DNA from: Myxococcota bacterium
Lineage (GTDB): Bacteria; Myxococcota_A; UBA796
DNA: 64,000 nt
Assembly: GCA_029251165.1 (NCBI GenBank)
Contig: JAQXDW010000042.1
Span: 1-64,000, forward strand
Direction: 5' to 3'
The translations under genes and the position numbers were made by a program. Positions 1 through 9,424 of this stretch are shown here, piece after piece (position 1 is the first letter of the stretch; each line of letters begins with the position of its first letter). Under the pieces are notes generated by a model that saw only the letters and a list, made by a program, of their open reading frames with translations, was not told the origin of the DNA and made no database searches.

Positions 1-26
1 GGCTCGGGCTCGGGCTCGGGCTCGGG
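1..26. repeat. CGGGCT hexanucleotide tandem repeat
   Basis: About four copies of ggctcg/cgggct at the window edge encode the Pro-Glu repeat of the lipoprotein linker on the minus strand. The array continues out of the window, so its full length is unknown. Confidence 0.8.
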
Positions 27-134
27 TGCAGGGGCTTCTGCGACGGGCTCGGCAACGGCGGGCTCGACGAGAGCCTCGGGGGCCGTCTTGGGGCCGCAGG
101 CAGCCAGCATTGCAGTCAGGATTAGCGTGGACAC
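1..134 (-). CDS. Pro/Glu-rich lipoprotein, 3' end outside window
   Basis: Read on the minus strand from a GTG start with a strong Shine-Dalgarno (GGAGGTcaatGTG). The product begins VSTLILTAMLAACGPK, a short signal peptide ending in a lipobox (LAAC), so it should be lipidated at Cys13. It then runs into an Ala/Pro/Glu linker ending in PEPEPEPEP, encoded by a hexanucleotide repeat, and leaves the window. The ATG two bases upstream hits a stop after four codons, so GTG is the start. It lies 60 bp downstream of the flippase-like gene and may be the tail of the Tad operon. The functional domain is not visible, so only lipoprotein can be said. Confidence 0.6.
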   Translation of the reverse strand, partial: MSTLILTAMLAACGPKTAPEALVEPAVAEPVAEAPAPEPEPEPE

Positions 135-194
135 ATTGACCTCCAGAGTCGTTCTTGTTTGTGCACAGATTACTGTCTTAAGTTCCCGACAAGA

Positions 195-1289
195 TCAAGT
201 CTCTGCATTGCCATCGTCGACACCTCCGGCCTCTCGACCCATGGAATTGAGCAGCCAGGTCAGCGACAATGCTCCGAGGACCATCAGGGAGAGCTGCTGG
301 ATGCGGACGAGCAGCGCGACCGCAAGAGCATCGGAGGTGCTGAGGCCCGCTGTGGCGACGAGGAGGGCGACGAACAGCGCATCCCAGCCAACCTGCGATC
401 CTGGCAGCGCGAACAGCGCGACCGCACCGGCCGTGGTGGTCGCGTAGGTGAAGGCGAGCCCGCCGAGGTGTGGAGTACCGCCGAGACCGAGCACTGCGAT
501 GCTGATGCCGACGATGACGCTGCTGTGTCCAATAAATGACCACATCAGCGCGCGCGTATACGGGCGGATGCCTCGGGTCGCGACCCGGGACAGCGCGCCA
601 GCGAGCGAGACGATGGCGTCATCCAGCTTCCCGATGGACTGCCGCAGGGGGCCCTCACCTCGAAACCGTCCGAGGATGCTGCTGGAGATGTCTGCCCACC
701 AGCCGGGGCGTATCGCCAGCGCGAACAGCGCGATTCCTCCGATACCGATGACCACCGTGGCGACCTCGACGAGCTGTCGTGCGGTCTGGATGATCTCGCC
801 GTCAGCCGCTGGGGCGGGAAGGGGAACCACAGCCCAGACCAGCACGCCCATCACCGCAGCTGTCGCCAGCCCGACCAGCCGCGCGGCGACACCGCTCGCC
901 AGCGCATCGGCGATGGGGATTCGATAGCGACGCTCAGCAAACCAGGCCGCGCCGAGCTCTCCGAACGGGCCGGGGACCGCATAGTTGAGCAGCAAGCCAG
1001 CACAGATGATCGCGGAGAGACCGGCTGCTGGGGGCCGGTACGCGGGCGGCATCAGGGCGCGCCAGCGCAGCCCCATGAAGAAGAACGCTGCGCTGATGCT
1101 CACCCAGGAGACGAAGAGGTAGCCTGGGCGGGCGCGGGTGAGCAGGTCTTGAACAGCTTCCCGCCCGAGGTCGCTCTGGGCGATTGCGAACACACAGACG
1201 CCGAGCAAGACCATGCTGACCGCGACCGTCAGCAGGCCCCTTCTGATCGCTTGTCGTGCCCGCTCTGGGCTGAATTCAGATGTGCGCAT
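195..1289 (-). CDS. LPG-synthase-type (UPF0104/flippase-like) integral membrane protein
   Basis: A 364-residue polytopic membrane protein with about eight hydrophobic segments. The block NYAVPGPFGELGAAWFAERR near residues 102-121 is the hallmark of the lysylphosphatidylglycerol synthase transmembrane family (UPF0104, MprF-like flippase half). There is no soluble aminoacyl-transferase domain, so it is the membrane half alone, as in the orphan members found widely in bacteria. Its ATG overlaps the stop of the upstream response regulator (TGATG), so it is translationally coupled to the two-component system at the end of the Tad operon. The substrate is unknown. Lipid or lipid-linked precursor translocation is only a family-level guess. 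Confidence 0.75.
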   Translation of the reverse strand: MRTSEFSPERARQAIRRGLLTVAVSMVLLGVCVFAIAQSDLGREAVQDLLTRARPGYLFVSWVSISAAFFFMGLRWRALMPPAYRPPAAGLSAIICAGLLLNYAVPGPFGELGAAWFAERRYRIPIADALASGVAARLVGLATAAVMGVLVWAVVPLPAPAADGEIIQTARQLVEVATVVIGIGGIALFALAIRPGWWADISSSILGRFRGEGPLRQSIGKLDDAIVSLAGALSRVATRGIRPYTRALMWSFIGHSSVIVGISIAVLGLGGTPHLGGLAFTYATTTAGAVALFALPGSQVGWDALFVALLVATAGLSTSDALAVALLVRIQQLSLMVLGALSLTWLLNSMGREAGGVDDGNAET

Positions 1290-2494
1290 CAGCGCTTGAT
1301 CAGCTTGTATTTGTTGAGCTTATAGCGAAGGGTGTTTCGCTCAAGGCCAAGGATTTTGCTCATTTTTGGGCGGTCTCCGTTGGTCTGCTCGATGGCCTGG
1401 ACCAGCAGCGCGCGCTCGATCTCTTCCATGTGGCTGGAGAGGTTGAATCCGTCGGACAGCGCGGCGACATCGGGCTGACGCTGTGGCTTGACGGGCATGT
1501 CGAAGGCCATCTCTCCGAGGACTGCGGCGCGCTCGGCGAGGTTTGCGGCCTCTCGAACATTGCCGGGCCAGCTGTGCCTGCTGAGGCGGCGCAGCTGCTC
1601 AGGGTTGGGTCGGACCGGCGGACGGTCGAAGGCCTGGGCGTGAAGATCGAGGAAGTGGTTGAGCAGCTGAGCGATGTCTTCACGGCGCTCTCGAAGCGGC
1701 AGCATCGTGATGACCAGCACCGCGAGGCGGAAGTACAGCTCTGGGCGGAGGGCGCCTTCGGAGACACGGGCATCGATCAAGGGGCTGGCGGTGGCGATGA
1801 TCCGTGGTGGTCGGCCAGATTCCAGACCCTCGAGCTGCTGCTGGAGCAGGAGCTGGGCACTGTCACTCCACCGATCGACCCCGGTAACCAGGAGGGTTCC
1901 GGCTTCCTCCAGTGCCCCCGGATCCAGGGGACGACCGGGCCGCACCATGACGAGCGAGCGGTCGGTGTCAGGGCCATGACGGTGAAGCCAGCGCGCGAGG
2001 TGCCGACGCCCTGATCCGATCTCTCCGGTGATGAGAACTGTGCTGCGGACCTCTGCGAGCTTCTGTGCTTGCTGACGGAGCCGCTCGGTGGGGGGGCTGT
2101 TGCCGACGATCGCGGCGGCCACCATGGGTCCCTTTCGCAGCTCCTGGACCCGCCGAATGATCACGTCTGCGGTCACTGGCTTGGTGAGGAAGTCCAGGGC
2201 TCCCAGCCGCATTGCTTCGACAGCAGCCTCAACAGAGCCGTAGGCCGTGAACACGATGGCATCAACCGGCGGATCGCAGGCCTGGGCAGCGGCGACCACC
2301 TGCAGCCCATCCACTGGCGCCATGCGCAGATCGGTGAGGACGAGATCGAACGTCTGCTGCTGGAGGTGCTCGATGGCAGACTGACCGTCGTAGACCGCCT
2401 CGGTGAAGTGCCCCTCTCGCTCCAGTAGCATCGCGATTGCAAGGGCCGCGCTGCGGTTGTCGTCGACGACCAGGACGGAGAGTGGCTCGTTCAT
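1289..2494 (-). CDS. NtrC-like response regulator with degenerate AAA+ domain
   Basis: 401 residues: a receiver (1-120, phosphoacceptor Asp in VLTDLRM near 55), a sigma54-activator-like AAA+ region (about 130-330) and a C-terminal Fis-type HTH (about 350-401, GLERNTLRYKLNKY). The AAA+ region is unusual. The Walker A lysine is Arg (GEIGSGRR), the ELFGHEKGAFTGA block is missing and the Walker B aspartate-glutamate is replaced (TLLVTGVDRW). The later FR-E-LYFRL and LPLRER blocks remain. ATP hydrolysis and sigma54 contact are therefore unlikely, and it may act as a plain DNA-binding regulator. It is coupled by TAATG to the kinase gene upstream and TGATG to the membrane protein downstream, which suggests control of the Tad operon. 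Confidence 0.85.
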   Translation of the reverse strand: MNEPLSVLVVDDNRSAALAIAMLLEREGHFTEAVYDGQSAIEHLQQQTFDLVLTDLRMAPVDGLQVVAAAQACDPPVDAIVFTAYGSVEAAVEAMRLGALDFLTKPVTADVIIRRVQELRKGPMVAAAIVGNSPPTERLRQQAQKLAEVRSTVLITGEIGSGRRHLARWLHRHGPDTDRSLVMVRPGRPLDPGALEEAGTLLVTGVDRWSDSAQLLLQQQLEGLESGRPPRIIATASPLIDARVSEGALRPELYFRLAVLVITMLPLRERREDIAQLLNHFLDLHAQAFDRPPVRPNPEQLRRLSRHSWPGNVREAANLAERAAVLGEMAFDMPVKPQRQPDVAALSDGFNLSSHMEEIERALLVQAIEQTNGDRPKMSKILGLERNTLRYKLNKYKLIKR

Positions 2495-3936
2495 TATCTT
2501 TCCTCTCTCCTGCTCGGCAGCGCAGCGATGAAGCGGGCACCGCCCAGCGGTGACTCCTCACACCGAATGTAGCCGCCGTGGGTGTCAAACACCCGCTTGA
2601 CCAGTGACAGACCAAGGCCCGTGCCGCCAGGCTTGGAGGAGTAGTACTGCTCGAAGATCCGCTCTCGCTCATGCCGTGGCACACCCGGTCCGTCGTCATC
2701 GACGATGAGCAGGGTCTGCTTCTCCCGAGGAATCAGGCTGACGGTCACCTGTCCCGGTGGGTTCATCCCGGCGAATTCGATGGCGTTGAGGACGAGGTTC
2801 TCTGCTGCACGACGAACGAGGGAGCCGTCGACCTGCATCGTGCAGGAGCCTGGGGCCTGGATGAGCAGGGAGACCCCGGCCTTGTCGGCACGGGGGCGGG
2901 AGATGTTGTCGACCTGCCCGATGATCTTGATGAGGTTGACCTCGGTCCGGGAGATCTGAAGCGGCCCGCTGCTTCGAAGAAACCGCTGGACCACGCTCTC
3001 AAGGACCTGGATCTCTTCCTCGACGCTGATCAAGAGCTTCTCACGCTTTGGGGGATCCTCTTCGGTCCGGGCGAGGGTGCAGAGCAGCGACAGGCTCTGC
3101 AGCGGGTTGCGGACCTCGTGAGCGACGACGCTCGCGAGCTGACGAACGACCGCCATCCGAGAGCCGATCTCGTCTTCACGGCGCTCCAGGTAGCTTGCAA
3201 GCGAGTTGACGGCGCGCGCCAGCTGACTCAGCTCCTCTGGTCCGGTCTCTCGAACCCTCAGCGAGTGCTCCCCCTGTGCGATCCGTGCGGCAGCAGTAGA
3301 GATCTCTTGAATGGGAGAGAGCAGGAGCCGGATGGCGAACATGACCAGCAGACCGGACAGGGCTCCGAGCAGCAAGAGCTGGTTGCTCGCCCGCCGCTTC
3401 TGCGCTGCGAGGATCTCGCCGTAGTCCACCTTCTTAATGGCGACGAACATTCCAAGTGCTTGCGATGATGAGTCGAGGACGGGAGTACAGGCTCCCTGGA
3501 CTGTTGCACCAGACAGGCCGATCTGGGGAGCGATGAGGGCGGACTCTTCAGACAGCACGCGCTCGACTGGACAGGCTGACAAGACCTCTGCGAGGGCCAG
3601 CTCCGGACCGGATACGCTGGTGGCGCTGGCGAGGATGCTGCCGCTCGTTGTGAGAACAAGGGCCTGATCGAGTCCGCTGAGTGTCGGAAGCTCATCGAGG
3701 CGCGCCTGCACCTGGCTGGCGCTGCCAAGCTCAAGGACCGAGGCGGGGGAGTCTCCGCCGATGAGCTGCTGACCGCCGAGACGGGCCATGAGCACCAGGC
3801 GCCGAGACAGCGCCTGCACCTCGCGCTCCTCAGCGTACTGAATCATCGGCAGCCAGGTCATCGCGACGGATCCCGAAGCAATCAGCCCTGCAGCCAGAGA
3901 CAGCAGGCTGCTTGCTGAGCCGCGAGGGAGTCGCAA
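2494..3936 (-). CDS. Membrane sensor histidine kinase
   Basis: 480 residues. A first transmembrane helix lies at about 8-30, a periplasmic sensing region of about 150 residues follows, and a second helix at about 185-206 leads into a HAMP linker. The dimerisation domain carries HEVRNP (phosphoacceptor His near 273). A HATPase_c domain follows with N, G1 and G2 boxes (ENLVLNA, VDDDGPGVP, GGTGLGLSL). The first codon is TTG with no clear Shine-Dalgarno. Later ATGs would remove the first helix, so TTG is kept and translation may depend on coupling to the lipoprotein gene ending 12 bp upstream. The neighbouring regulator is its obvious partner. Confidence 0.88.
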   Translation of the reverse strand: MRLPRGSASSLLSLAAGLIASGSVAMTWLPMIQYAEEREVQALSRRLVLMARLGGQQLIGGDSPASVLELGSASQVQARLDELPTLSGLDQALVLTTSGSILASATSVSGPELALAEVLSACPVERVLSEESALIAPQIGLSGATVQGACTPVLDSSSQALGMFVAIKKVDYGEILAAQKRRASNQLLLLGALSGLLVMFAIRLLLSPIQEISTAAARIAQGEHSLRVRETGPEELSQLARAVNSLASYLERREDEIGSRMAVVRQLASVVAHEVRNPLQSLSLLCTLARTEEDPPKREKLLISVEEEIQVLESVVQRFLRSSGPLQISRTEVNLIKIIGQVDNISRPRADKAGVSLLIQAPGSCTMQVDGSLVRRAAENLVLNAIEFAGMNPPGQVTVSLIPREKQTLLIVDDDGPGVPRHERERIFEQYYSSKPGGTGLGLSLVKRVFDTHGGYIRCEESPLGGARFIAALPSRREER

Positions 3937-3948
3937 GTCTGGGCGACG

Positions 3949-4218
3949 CTACTGAACGAGGGCCGAGGAGGTCAGCTCGGCCTCGGCGCTTTCCTGATCC
4001 GTAGCGGACTCCGTTGCGCGCTGACGAAGCTCCAGTCCCTCGGTGCCGCTGAGGACGTAGTCGAGCTCGGAGACGGACTCGCGAGAAAGATCTGCCTGGA
4101 TGGTCATGCACTCGGTGTAGCTACGGCTGTAGTCGTACTGGAGGTGCAGCGGCTGGGTGCAGCCGGTGAGGGCGGCTGCTCCGACGAGGAGGCCCCCAAA
4201 GATAAGGCGAGTACGCAC
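3949..4218 (-). CDS. Small lipoprotein of the Tad operon
   Basis: 89 residues with a classic lipoprotein signal peptide (LFGG..AALTGC, lipobox LTGC), then a short acidic, Glu/Ser-rich domain with one further Cys. GTG start preceded by AGAGGAG at seven bases, the site overlapping the end of the upstream TPR gene. No family recognised. Its position between the TadD-like lipoprotein and the kinase suggests an envelope accessory of the pilus or a sensor partner, but this is context only. Confidence 0.7.
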   Translation of the reverse strand: MRTRLIFGGLLVGAAALTGCTQPLHLQYDYSRSYTECMTIQADLSRESVSELDYVLSGTEGLELRQRATESATDQESAEAELTSSALVQ

Positions 4219-4222
4219 AGGC

Positions 4223-4978
4223 TTACTCCTCTAAAGGTGTGGTGGTTGTGTGCAGGCGCTGGAGGGCCTGCTGGGCGCTGCGGTGATCGGGGTTGTGGTT
4301 CAGGGCGGCGGCATAGGCGGCCGCTGCGTCGTCGAGGTTGCCCTTCAGCTCCAGGCCGACCCCGAGATTATACCGGGCCTCGTCTTCAGAGCATGCAGAG
4401 CGGAACACACGGTAGGCCTCCTGCTCTCGTCCGTCAGCGACGAGGGCGAAGCCGAGGTTGTTGCGGGTTCGGATGCGGGTGGCGTCGACGAGCAGCGCAG
4501 CCTTGAGGATGTCGACGGCCTCCGCTGCCTGCCCATCACTCATCAGCGCGAAGCCGAGGTTGTTGGCATACTCGGGGTTGTCTCGGTCGAGTCGGTATGC
4601 GCGCTGGAAGCGCGAGATCGCCTCGTCTGGTGCGCTCCGGTCCATTGCGAGGATGCCCAGCTCGTTGTGGACCGCAGGCATCCGACGGTGACGCTTCGTC
4701 AGCTGGGTGAGCAGCGCCTCAGCGTCCTCCTGCAGCCCAATCTCCCGCAGTGCGCGTGCCTGGAGCATGGTCAGCTCCGGAGAGGTGAAGCCTGAGGCGT
4801 GGATCTGGTTGAGGATCTTGAGGGCAGCGTCGGGCTGATGGGCCTCCAGCATGCTCTGAACCAGCTCGATGCGGGTTCGCTCCTGGCCCTCCTCCGTCGT
4901 CCACTCCGGTGCCGGAGTGACGCTCGCAGGAGGGGTCCGGCTTGCACAGGCGCCCAGGATGATGAGCAAGGGACTCAA
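4223..4978 (-). CDS. TadD-like TPR lipoprotein
   Basis: 251 residues with a very short signal peptide and lipobox (ILGACAS), then about five tetratricopeptide repeats from residue 35 to 240 (for example NNLGFALMSDGQAAEAVDIL and NNLGFALVADGREQEAYRVF). TPR lipoproteins of this kind (TadD) are pilotin-like factors for the Tad secretin. The start is TTG, supported by GGAG five bases upstream, and it lies 12 bp after tadC. The role in secretin or Flp assembly is inferred from family and context. Confidence 0.8.
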   Translation of the reverse strand: MSPLLIILGACASRTPPASVTPAPEWTTEEGQERTRIELVQSMLEAHQPDAALKILNQIHASGFTSPELTMLQARALREIGLQEDAEALLTQLTKRHRRMPAVHNELGILAMDRSAPDEAISRFQRAYRLDRDNPEYANNLGFALMSDGQAAEAVDILKAALLVDATRIRTRNNLGFALVADGREQEAYRVFRSACSEDEARYNLGVGLELKGNLDDAAAAYAAALNHNPDHRSAQQALQRLHTTTTPLEE

Positions 4979-4990
4979 GACAGCTCCGCT

Positions 4991-5917
4991 CTACTGACCC
5001 GACATCGCCGGGATGAGGTTTCGAAAGACGTTGATCCCGGCCGGTCCGATCAAGACGATGAACAGCGACGGGAGGATGAACAGGATCATCGCCACCGTCA
5101 GCTTCGGTGCGATCTGTGCTGCCTGCTCCTCCGCAGCCAGCATGCGCTTCGTGCGGACCATGTCGGAGTGAATGCGCAGGGCATGGGCGATGGAGGTACC
5201 GAACCGATCGGCCTGGGTGAGCACGTTGACCAGAGAGTTCACCTCAGCCAGTCCTGTGCGCCGATCCAGACGTCGTAGTGCCTGGATACGGGGGATTCCA
5301 CCGGAGACCTCGTGGTTGACCTGCTGAAGCTCGACGGCAAGCTCTGGAGCTGCCGGAGCGATCTCCTTGGCGACCCGCTGGAAGGCGGCATCGACACCCA
5401 GGCCAGCCTCGACGCTGCTGACCAGGAGATCGAGCGCATCTGGAAATGGCTTCAGCAGCGCAGCCTGTCGGACCTTGAGGCGCTGGCCGACGTAGACAGA
5501 GGGGGCGTAGTAGCCCACGGTCGCAAACAAGAGGGCGAAGAAGACCGTGTAGATCGTCTTCATGTCCGGCAGGATGATGAACGCCAGAAGGGGCATGACC
5601 AGTGCGAGACCAGCGCGTGCGGCACTGTAGGCTTCGAGGTTGCCTCGGGAGCGAAAGCCGGCCTGGGTCAGCCAGGTCCGGATCAGGTTCTGCTCCTCTT
5701 CATTGTCTGCGACCGCGAGCGCCGCGACGCTGCCGGCGACACGCTGGACCGGCTGAGAGGCCAGCAGCACGTCTTCCTGCTCACGCCCACCGGTCAGATC
5801 CGCGATGCGGTCGCGTGCGGTTCGCTGTGGATTGAGCAGAAGCTGGATCCCATACATTCCGCCAATCACAGCCATGAATGAAGCGAGAACGGCCAGGAGC
5901 GTGAGTGCGTTTTCCAT
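4991..5917 (-). CDS. tadC: Tad pilus inner-membrane platform protein TadC
   Basis: 308 residues: an N-terminal helix (about 4-26), a pair of central hydrophobic segments (about 110-150), a type II secretion F domain (about 160-290, LDLLVSSVEAGLGVDAAFQRV) and a C-terminal helix. This T2SSF architecture, next to a second T2SSF gene and CpaF, defines TadB/TadC, which form the inner-membrane platform recruiting the ATPase. The ATG is six bases after tadB. The usual length of the family is about 300 residues. Confidence 0.9.
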   Translation of the reverse strand: MENALTLLAVLASFMAVIGGMYGIQLLLNPQRTARDRIADLTGGREQEDVLLASQPVQRVAGSVAALAVADNEEEQNLIRTWLTQAGFRSRGNLEAYSAARAGLALVMPLLAFIILPDMKTIYTVFFALLFATVGYYAPSVYVGQRLKVRQAALLKPFPDALDLLVSSVEAGLGVDAAFQRVAKEIAPAAPELAVELQQVNHEVSGGIPRIQALRRLDRRTGLAEVNSLVNVLTQADRFGTSIAHALRIHSDMVRTKRMLAAEEQAAQIAPKLTVAMILFILPSLFIVLIGPAGINVFRNLIPAMSGQ

Positions 5918-5923
5918 TGTGTC

Positions 5924-6865
5924 CTACAGCTCGATCTGGGAGATCCGCCGCATCACCAAGACCCCGGAGGTGAAGCTGCAGAAGCTGAAGCCCAGCATCC
6001 AGTGTCCGATGGGGTCGGTGACCAGGGGGTTGAGGTACGCCGGCTGCATCAGCATGATCATAAAGGTGACGATGAAGGGCAGACCGCCGAGGATGATCGC
6101 TGAGAGCTTGGACTCCGCTGTCAGGGCCTTGACCTTGCGCTGGAAGAGGAAGCGATCTCGGATGGTCTTGGAGATGTTGTTGAGGATCTCGATGAGGTTT
6201 CCGCCGGTCTCTCTCTGGAGGACGACGGAGCTGACGAAGATCCGAAGATCGAAGTTGCGGGGATTGCGCAGACAGAGATCGCTGAGGCAGTCCCGCATGT
6301 CTCGGCCGAGGTTGTGCTCCTCGTGGACGCGTCCGAATTCGTGAGCGATGGGGGGGAGCATCTCGACGGCGCACATCCGCATGGCGTCGGAGAGGCCGTG
6401 TCCGGCCTGCAGCGATCGGGCGACGAGATCGAGACCATCGGGGAGCTGCTCAGAGAGAGCCTTGGCGCGCTCCTCGGCGCGAGAGCTGAGGATGATGATC
6501 GGAATTGTCCCGAAGAGCAGGCCGACCATACCTGCGATGCCCTTGATAAACACGCTGGTGAGGAAGGCACCGATGACGGCAAAGGCCGCCATCCGCATCA
6601 GAAGGCCAGAGAGGTCGTAGTCCTCCCCAGACTCACGCAGCAGGGCCTCCAGTCGTGTACCGAGCCCGCCGAGCGTTGCGAGCCATGGGTCGGTCTTCTG
6701 CTCCAGGAACAGGCTGGTCTCGGGGTTGTCTGCCAGCGTACCCAGTCGGCGAGCGAGGGCACGGGCTTCATTGTCCTGGCGGGTCCGATGGCTCCAATAC
6801 ATCAGGTTGGCAGCAGAGAGCACACCAACAAAGACCAGCGAGGAGATGAGGACGACGACGAGCAT
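5924..6865 (-). CDS. tadB: Tad pilus inner-membrane platform protein TadB
   Basis: 313 residues with an N-terminal membrane helix ([20 protein letters not shown]), a second hydrophobic pair near 90-125, the T2SSF domain with LPDGLDLVARSLQAGHGLSD (about 140-265) and two C-terminal helices. It is the partner of TadC in the Tad platform. The ATG overlaps the cpaF stop codon (TGATG), so the two are coupled. Which of the two T2SSF proteins is TadB was decided by order after CpaF and similarity of the N-terminal layout. Confidence 0.9.
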   Translation of the reverse strand: MLVVVLISSLVFVGVLSAANLMYWSHRTRQDNEARALARRLGTLADNPETSLFLEQKTDPWLATLGGLGTRLEALLRESGEDYDLSGLLMRMAAFAVIGAFLTSVFIKGIAGMVGLLFGTIPIIILSSRAEERAKALSEQLPDGLDLVARSLQAGHGLSDAMRMCAVEMLPPIAHEFGRVHEEHNLGRDMRDCLSDLCLRNPRNFDLRIFVSSVVLQRETGGNLIEILNNISKTIRDRFLFQRKVKALTAESKLSAIILGGLPFIVTFMIMLMQPAYLNPLVTDPIGHWMLGFSFCSFTSGVLVMRRISQIEL

Positions 6866-8205
6866 CAGACTTCCATCTTGAAGCGGAACAGCTCGGGGGA
6901 GAGATGGATACCGCTCTGCTTGAGGCGAGCGGTGAACTTGGGACGGGTGCCGGTCGCGACGAACTCGCCGTGGATTCGGCCCTGATCATCCATGGTCTTC
7001 TGGTTGAACCGGAAGATGTCCTGGGTGGTCACGATCGAGCCTTCCATCCCGAGGACCTCGGTGACCGCCATGATGCGGCGGGTGCCGTCGGGGAGGCGGT
7101 CGAGCTGGATGACGACATCGAGCGCGCGCGCCATCATCTCTCGAATGGTCTTGTCGGTGAGGTTGGGCATGCCCATTCCGATCATCGTCTCGAGTCGAGA
7201 GAGGGCATCTCGGGTGGTGTTGGAGTGAACGGTGGCCAGTGAGCCTTCGTGGCCGGTGTTCATCGCCTGGAGCATGTCGATGGCTTCCGCCGAGCGAATC
7301 TCACCGAGGATGATGCGGTCTGGTCGCATCCGGAGAGAATTCTTCACGAGATCACGGGCCGTGACCTCGCCCTTTCCCTCCAGGTTGGGCGGGCGGGTCT
7401 CCAGGCGCACCACGTGCGGCTGCTGGAGCTGAAGCTCAGCGGCATCCTCGATGGTGATGATGCGCTCATCTGTGGGGATGAATGAAGACATCACGTTGAG
7501 GAGGGTGGTCTTTCCGGAGCCGGTTCCGCCGCTGATGATGATGTTCAGGGCTGCCTTCACGCAGCCCCGAAGGACCTGAATGATCGGCCGCGGGCAGGAG
7601 CCGTAGGCGATGAGATCCTCGGCGGTGATCGGCACGGTGCCGAACCGTCGGATGGAGACCACCGGGCCATCCAGCGCCAGGGGAGGGATGATCGCGTTGA
7701 ACCGACTGCCGTCCTGGAGTCGCGCGTCGACCATCGGGTTGGTCTCGTCGACCCGTCGACCCACCGCCGAGACGATTCGGTCGATGATCTGCATGAGATG
7801 CTGGTTGTCGTTGAACTTGACCTCAGCCTTCTGGAGGCGACCCCGCTTCTCGATGAAGATGGTGTCGTAGCCGTTGATCAGGATGTCGGAGATCGCAGGA
7901 TCTCGCAGCAGCGGCTCCAAGGGACCCAGGCCCAGGATCTCATCGAGGATCTCCTCGACCAGACGATCCCGCTCCAGGCGATTGAGCGGGAGGTTGCGGG
8001 TCTCGACGACCTGAGTGAGGGTCTTGCGAAGCTGCCGAGACAGCTCCTCGCGAGGAGTCTTGCTGACTCGCTCGTAGTCGATCTGACCGATGATCTCATT
8101 GTGGAGGAGCTTCTTGTAGCGCTCGAACTCCGCAGAGTCGGTCTGTGTGTCAGCCCGGTACCGCTGCTGTGCACCCCGAACGCGATCGATGAGCCGTGAC
8201 GACAT
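6865..8205 (-). CDS. cpaF: Tad secretion ATPase CpaF/TadA
   Basis: 446 residues. An N-terminal helical region (1-100) is followed by the GspE-type ATPase core: Walker [13 protein letters not shown] near 225, the Asp box, Walker B region [13 protein letters not shown] near 300 and the His box [12 protein letters not shown] near 325. It powers Flp pilin assembly across the inner membrane and binds TadB/TadC. ATG with GGAGAGG upstream. Length and motifs are standard for CpaF. Confidence 0.95.
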   Translation of the reverse strand: MSSRLIDRVRGAQQRYRADTQTDSAEFERYKKLLHNEIIGQIDYERVSKTPREELSRQLRKTLTQVVETRNLPLNRLERDRLVEEILDEILGLGPLEPLLRDPAISDILINGYDTIFIEKRGRLQKAEVKFNDNQHLMQIIDRIVSAVGRRVDETNPMVDARLQDGSRFNAIIPPLALDGPVVSIRRFGTVPITAEDLIAYGSCPRPIIQVLRGCVKAALNIIISGGTGSGKTTLLNVMSSFIPTDERIITIEDAAELQLQQPHVVRLETRPPNLEGKGEVTARDLVKNSLRMRPDRIILGEIRSAEAIDMLQAMNTGHEGSLATVHSNTTRDALSRLETMIGMGMPNLTDKTIREMMARALDVVIQLDRLPDGTRRIMAVTEVLGMEGSIVTTQDIFRFNQKTMDDQGRIHGEFVATGTRPKFTARLKQSGIHLSPELFRFKMEV

Positions 8206-8232
8206 GAGCCTCTCCCTCCCTTCAGGTGAATT

Positions 8233-9411
8233 CTACCTGAACAGCCAGCCAAACGCTCGACGACCGGTGGGCGCCTCGACCTGGTCGACCCCCTCGGTGA
8301 TGAGGCTGGCAGCGGCCGCGATGTCCGCATGGAATTGCGATCGCTTGTCGACGCTGCGGACGAGCTGTCCCAGCGCGATGCTCCGAGGACAGGCGCTGTC
8401 TTTGTGGAGACGGGCGGCGATCGGGATCTTGAGGTTGGTCTCGATGTCCTTATCGGAGATCTCAGCCCCCTTCTCCCACTGATTGAGCACCAGCCGGATG
8501 GTGTCCGGTTCGATCTTCTGCTGCTCGAGCATCTGCAGTCTCCGCCAGGCGTTCTTGACCGAGACGACATCCGGAGTGCAGACCAGGAGGATCCGGTCTG
8601 CTGCGGTGGTCGCAGTCAGGGTGGCGGTGTCGATGTGGGCGCCACAGTCGACGAAGACATACTGGTAGGTCTCCGCAGCGATGGAGAGGATCCGGATGAG
8701 ATCCTCATCGCGCAGGGCGGTGTAGGGCGCGAGATCTGTGGGCTGCGAGAGCAGCTGCAGCTTGCTGGCGGGATGGATTGAGACGCTGCCCTTGAACAGG
8801 CGACTGTCCAGACGGTGCAGGTTCTCCATGAGATCGAGGATCGAGCTGCTCGGCTTGAGATCGAGGAATGCTGCGACGTCTCCCATGGAGAAGTCGAAGT
8901 CTGCGAGGCAGACCTGGTACAGCGCGGACAGCTCGGCAGCGAGGTTGGTGGCCACGAGGGTCGAGCCGAGCCCACCCTTGGCTCCCACGATCGCGATGAC
9001 CTCCCCGAGGTCTTCTTGCTGCTCGGTGCCATAGGCAGCGTCGTGGACCGCCTGGCGGAGCAAGGGACCATCTTCAGGGAGGACCACATACTCCCGGTAG
9101 CCCGCCCGCATTGCGGAGCGGATGCGTTCTGGGTCGGTCCGCTCAGAGATCGCGACGAGGTGGATGCCCACCTGCTCTGCCTGCAGCCGTGCTCCGAGGT
9201 CCACAGCGGCATCAAAGTCAACATCGAAGCCCATGATGACAACGTTTGGTCGTGTCTTCTGGACGATCTGAACGGCATCCTGGTAAGCGGTCGATTTCGT
9301 GGGAAGGACGGCCTCTGTACCGAGGCACTCGCGGATGAGTCCCATCCCGTGGGTGTTGACCCCGATGACCACTACCGAGGCTGCCCCCCGGCTCTGGTTG
9401 CGGTAGCGCAT
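8233..9411 (-). CDS. cpaE: Pilus-localisation ATPase CpaE/TadZ
   Basis: 392 residues: an N-terminal receiver-like domain without a clear phosphoacceptor set (about 12-125), then a MinD/ParA-type ATPase (about 130-360) with the deviant Walker A region VGAKGGLGSTLVATN and DFDFSMGDVAAFLD. TadZ proteins place the Tad machine at its polar site. The Walker signature has Ser where many ParA proteins have Lys, as is common in CpaE. ATG with GAGGA four bases upstream. It sits between the secretin and the secretion ATPase, the usual cpaC-cpaE-cpaF order. Confidence 0.92.
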   Translation of the reverse strand: MRYRNQSRGAASVVVIGVNTHGMGLIRECLGTEAVLPTKSTAYQDAVQIVQKTRPNVVIMGFDVDFDAAVDLGARLQAEQVGIHLVAISERTDPERIRSAMRAGYREYVVLPEDGPLLRQAVHDAAYGTEQQEDLGEVIAIVGAKGGLGSTLVATNLAAELSALYQVCLADFDFSMGDVAAFLDLKPSSSILDLMENLHRLDSRLFKGSVSIHPASKLQLLSQPTDLAPYTALRDEDLIRILSIAAETYQYVFVDCGAHIDTATLTATTAADRILLVCTPDVVSVKNAWRRLQMLEQQKIEPDTIRLVLNQWEKGAEISDKDIETNLKIPIAARLHKDSACPRSIALGQLVRSVDKRSQFHADIAAAASLITEGVDQVEAPTGRRAFGWLFR

Positions 9412-9424
9412 CTGATCCTCTTTC

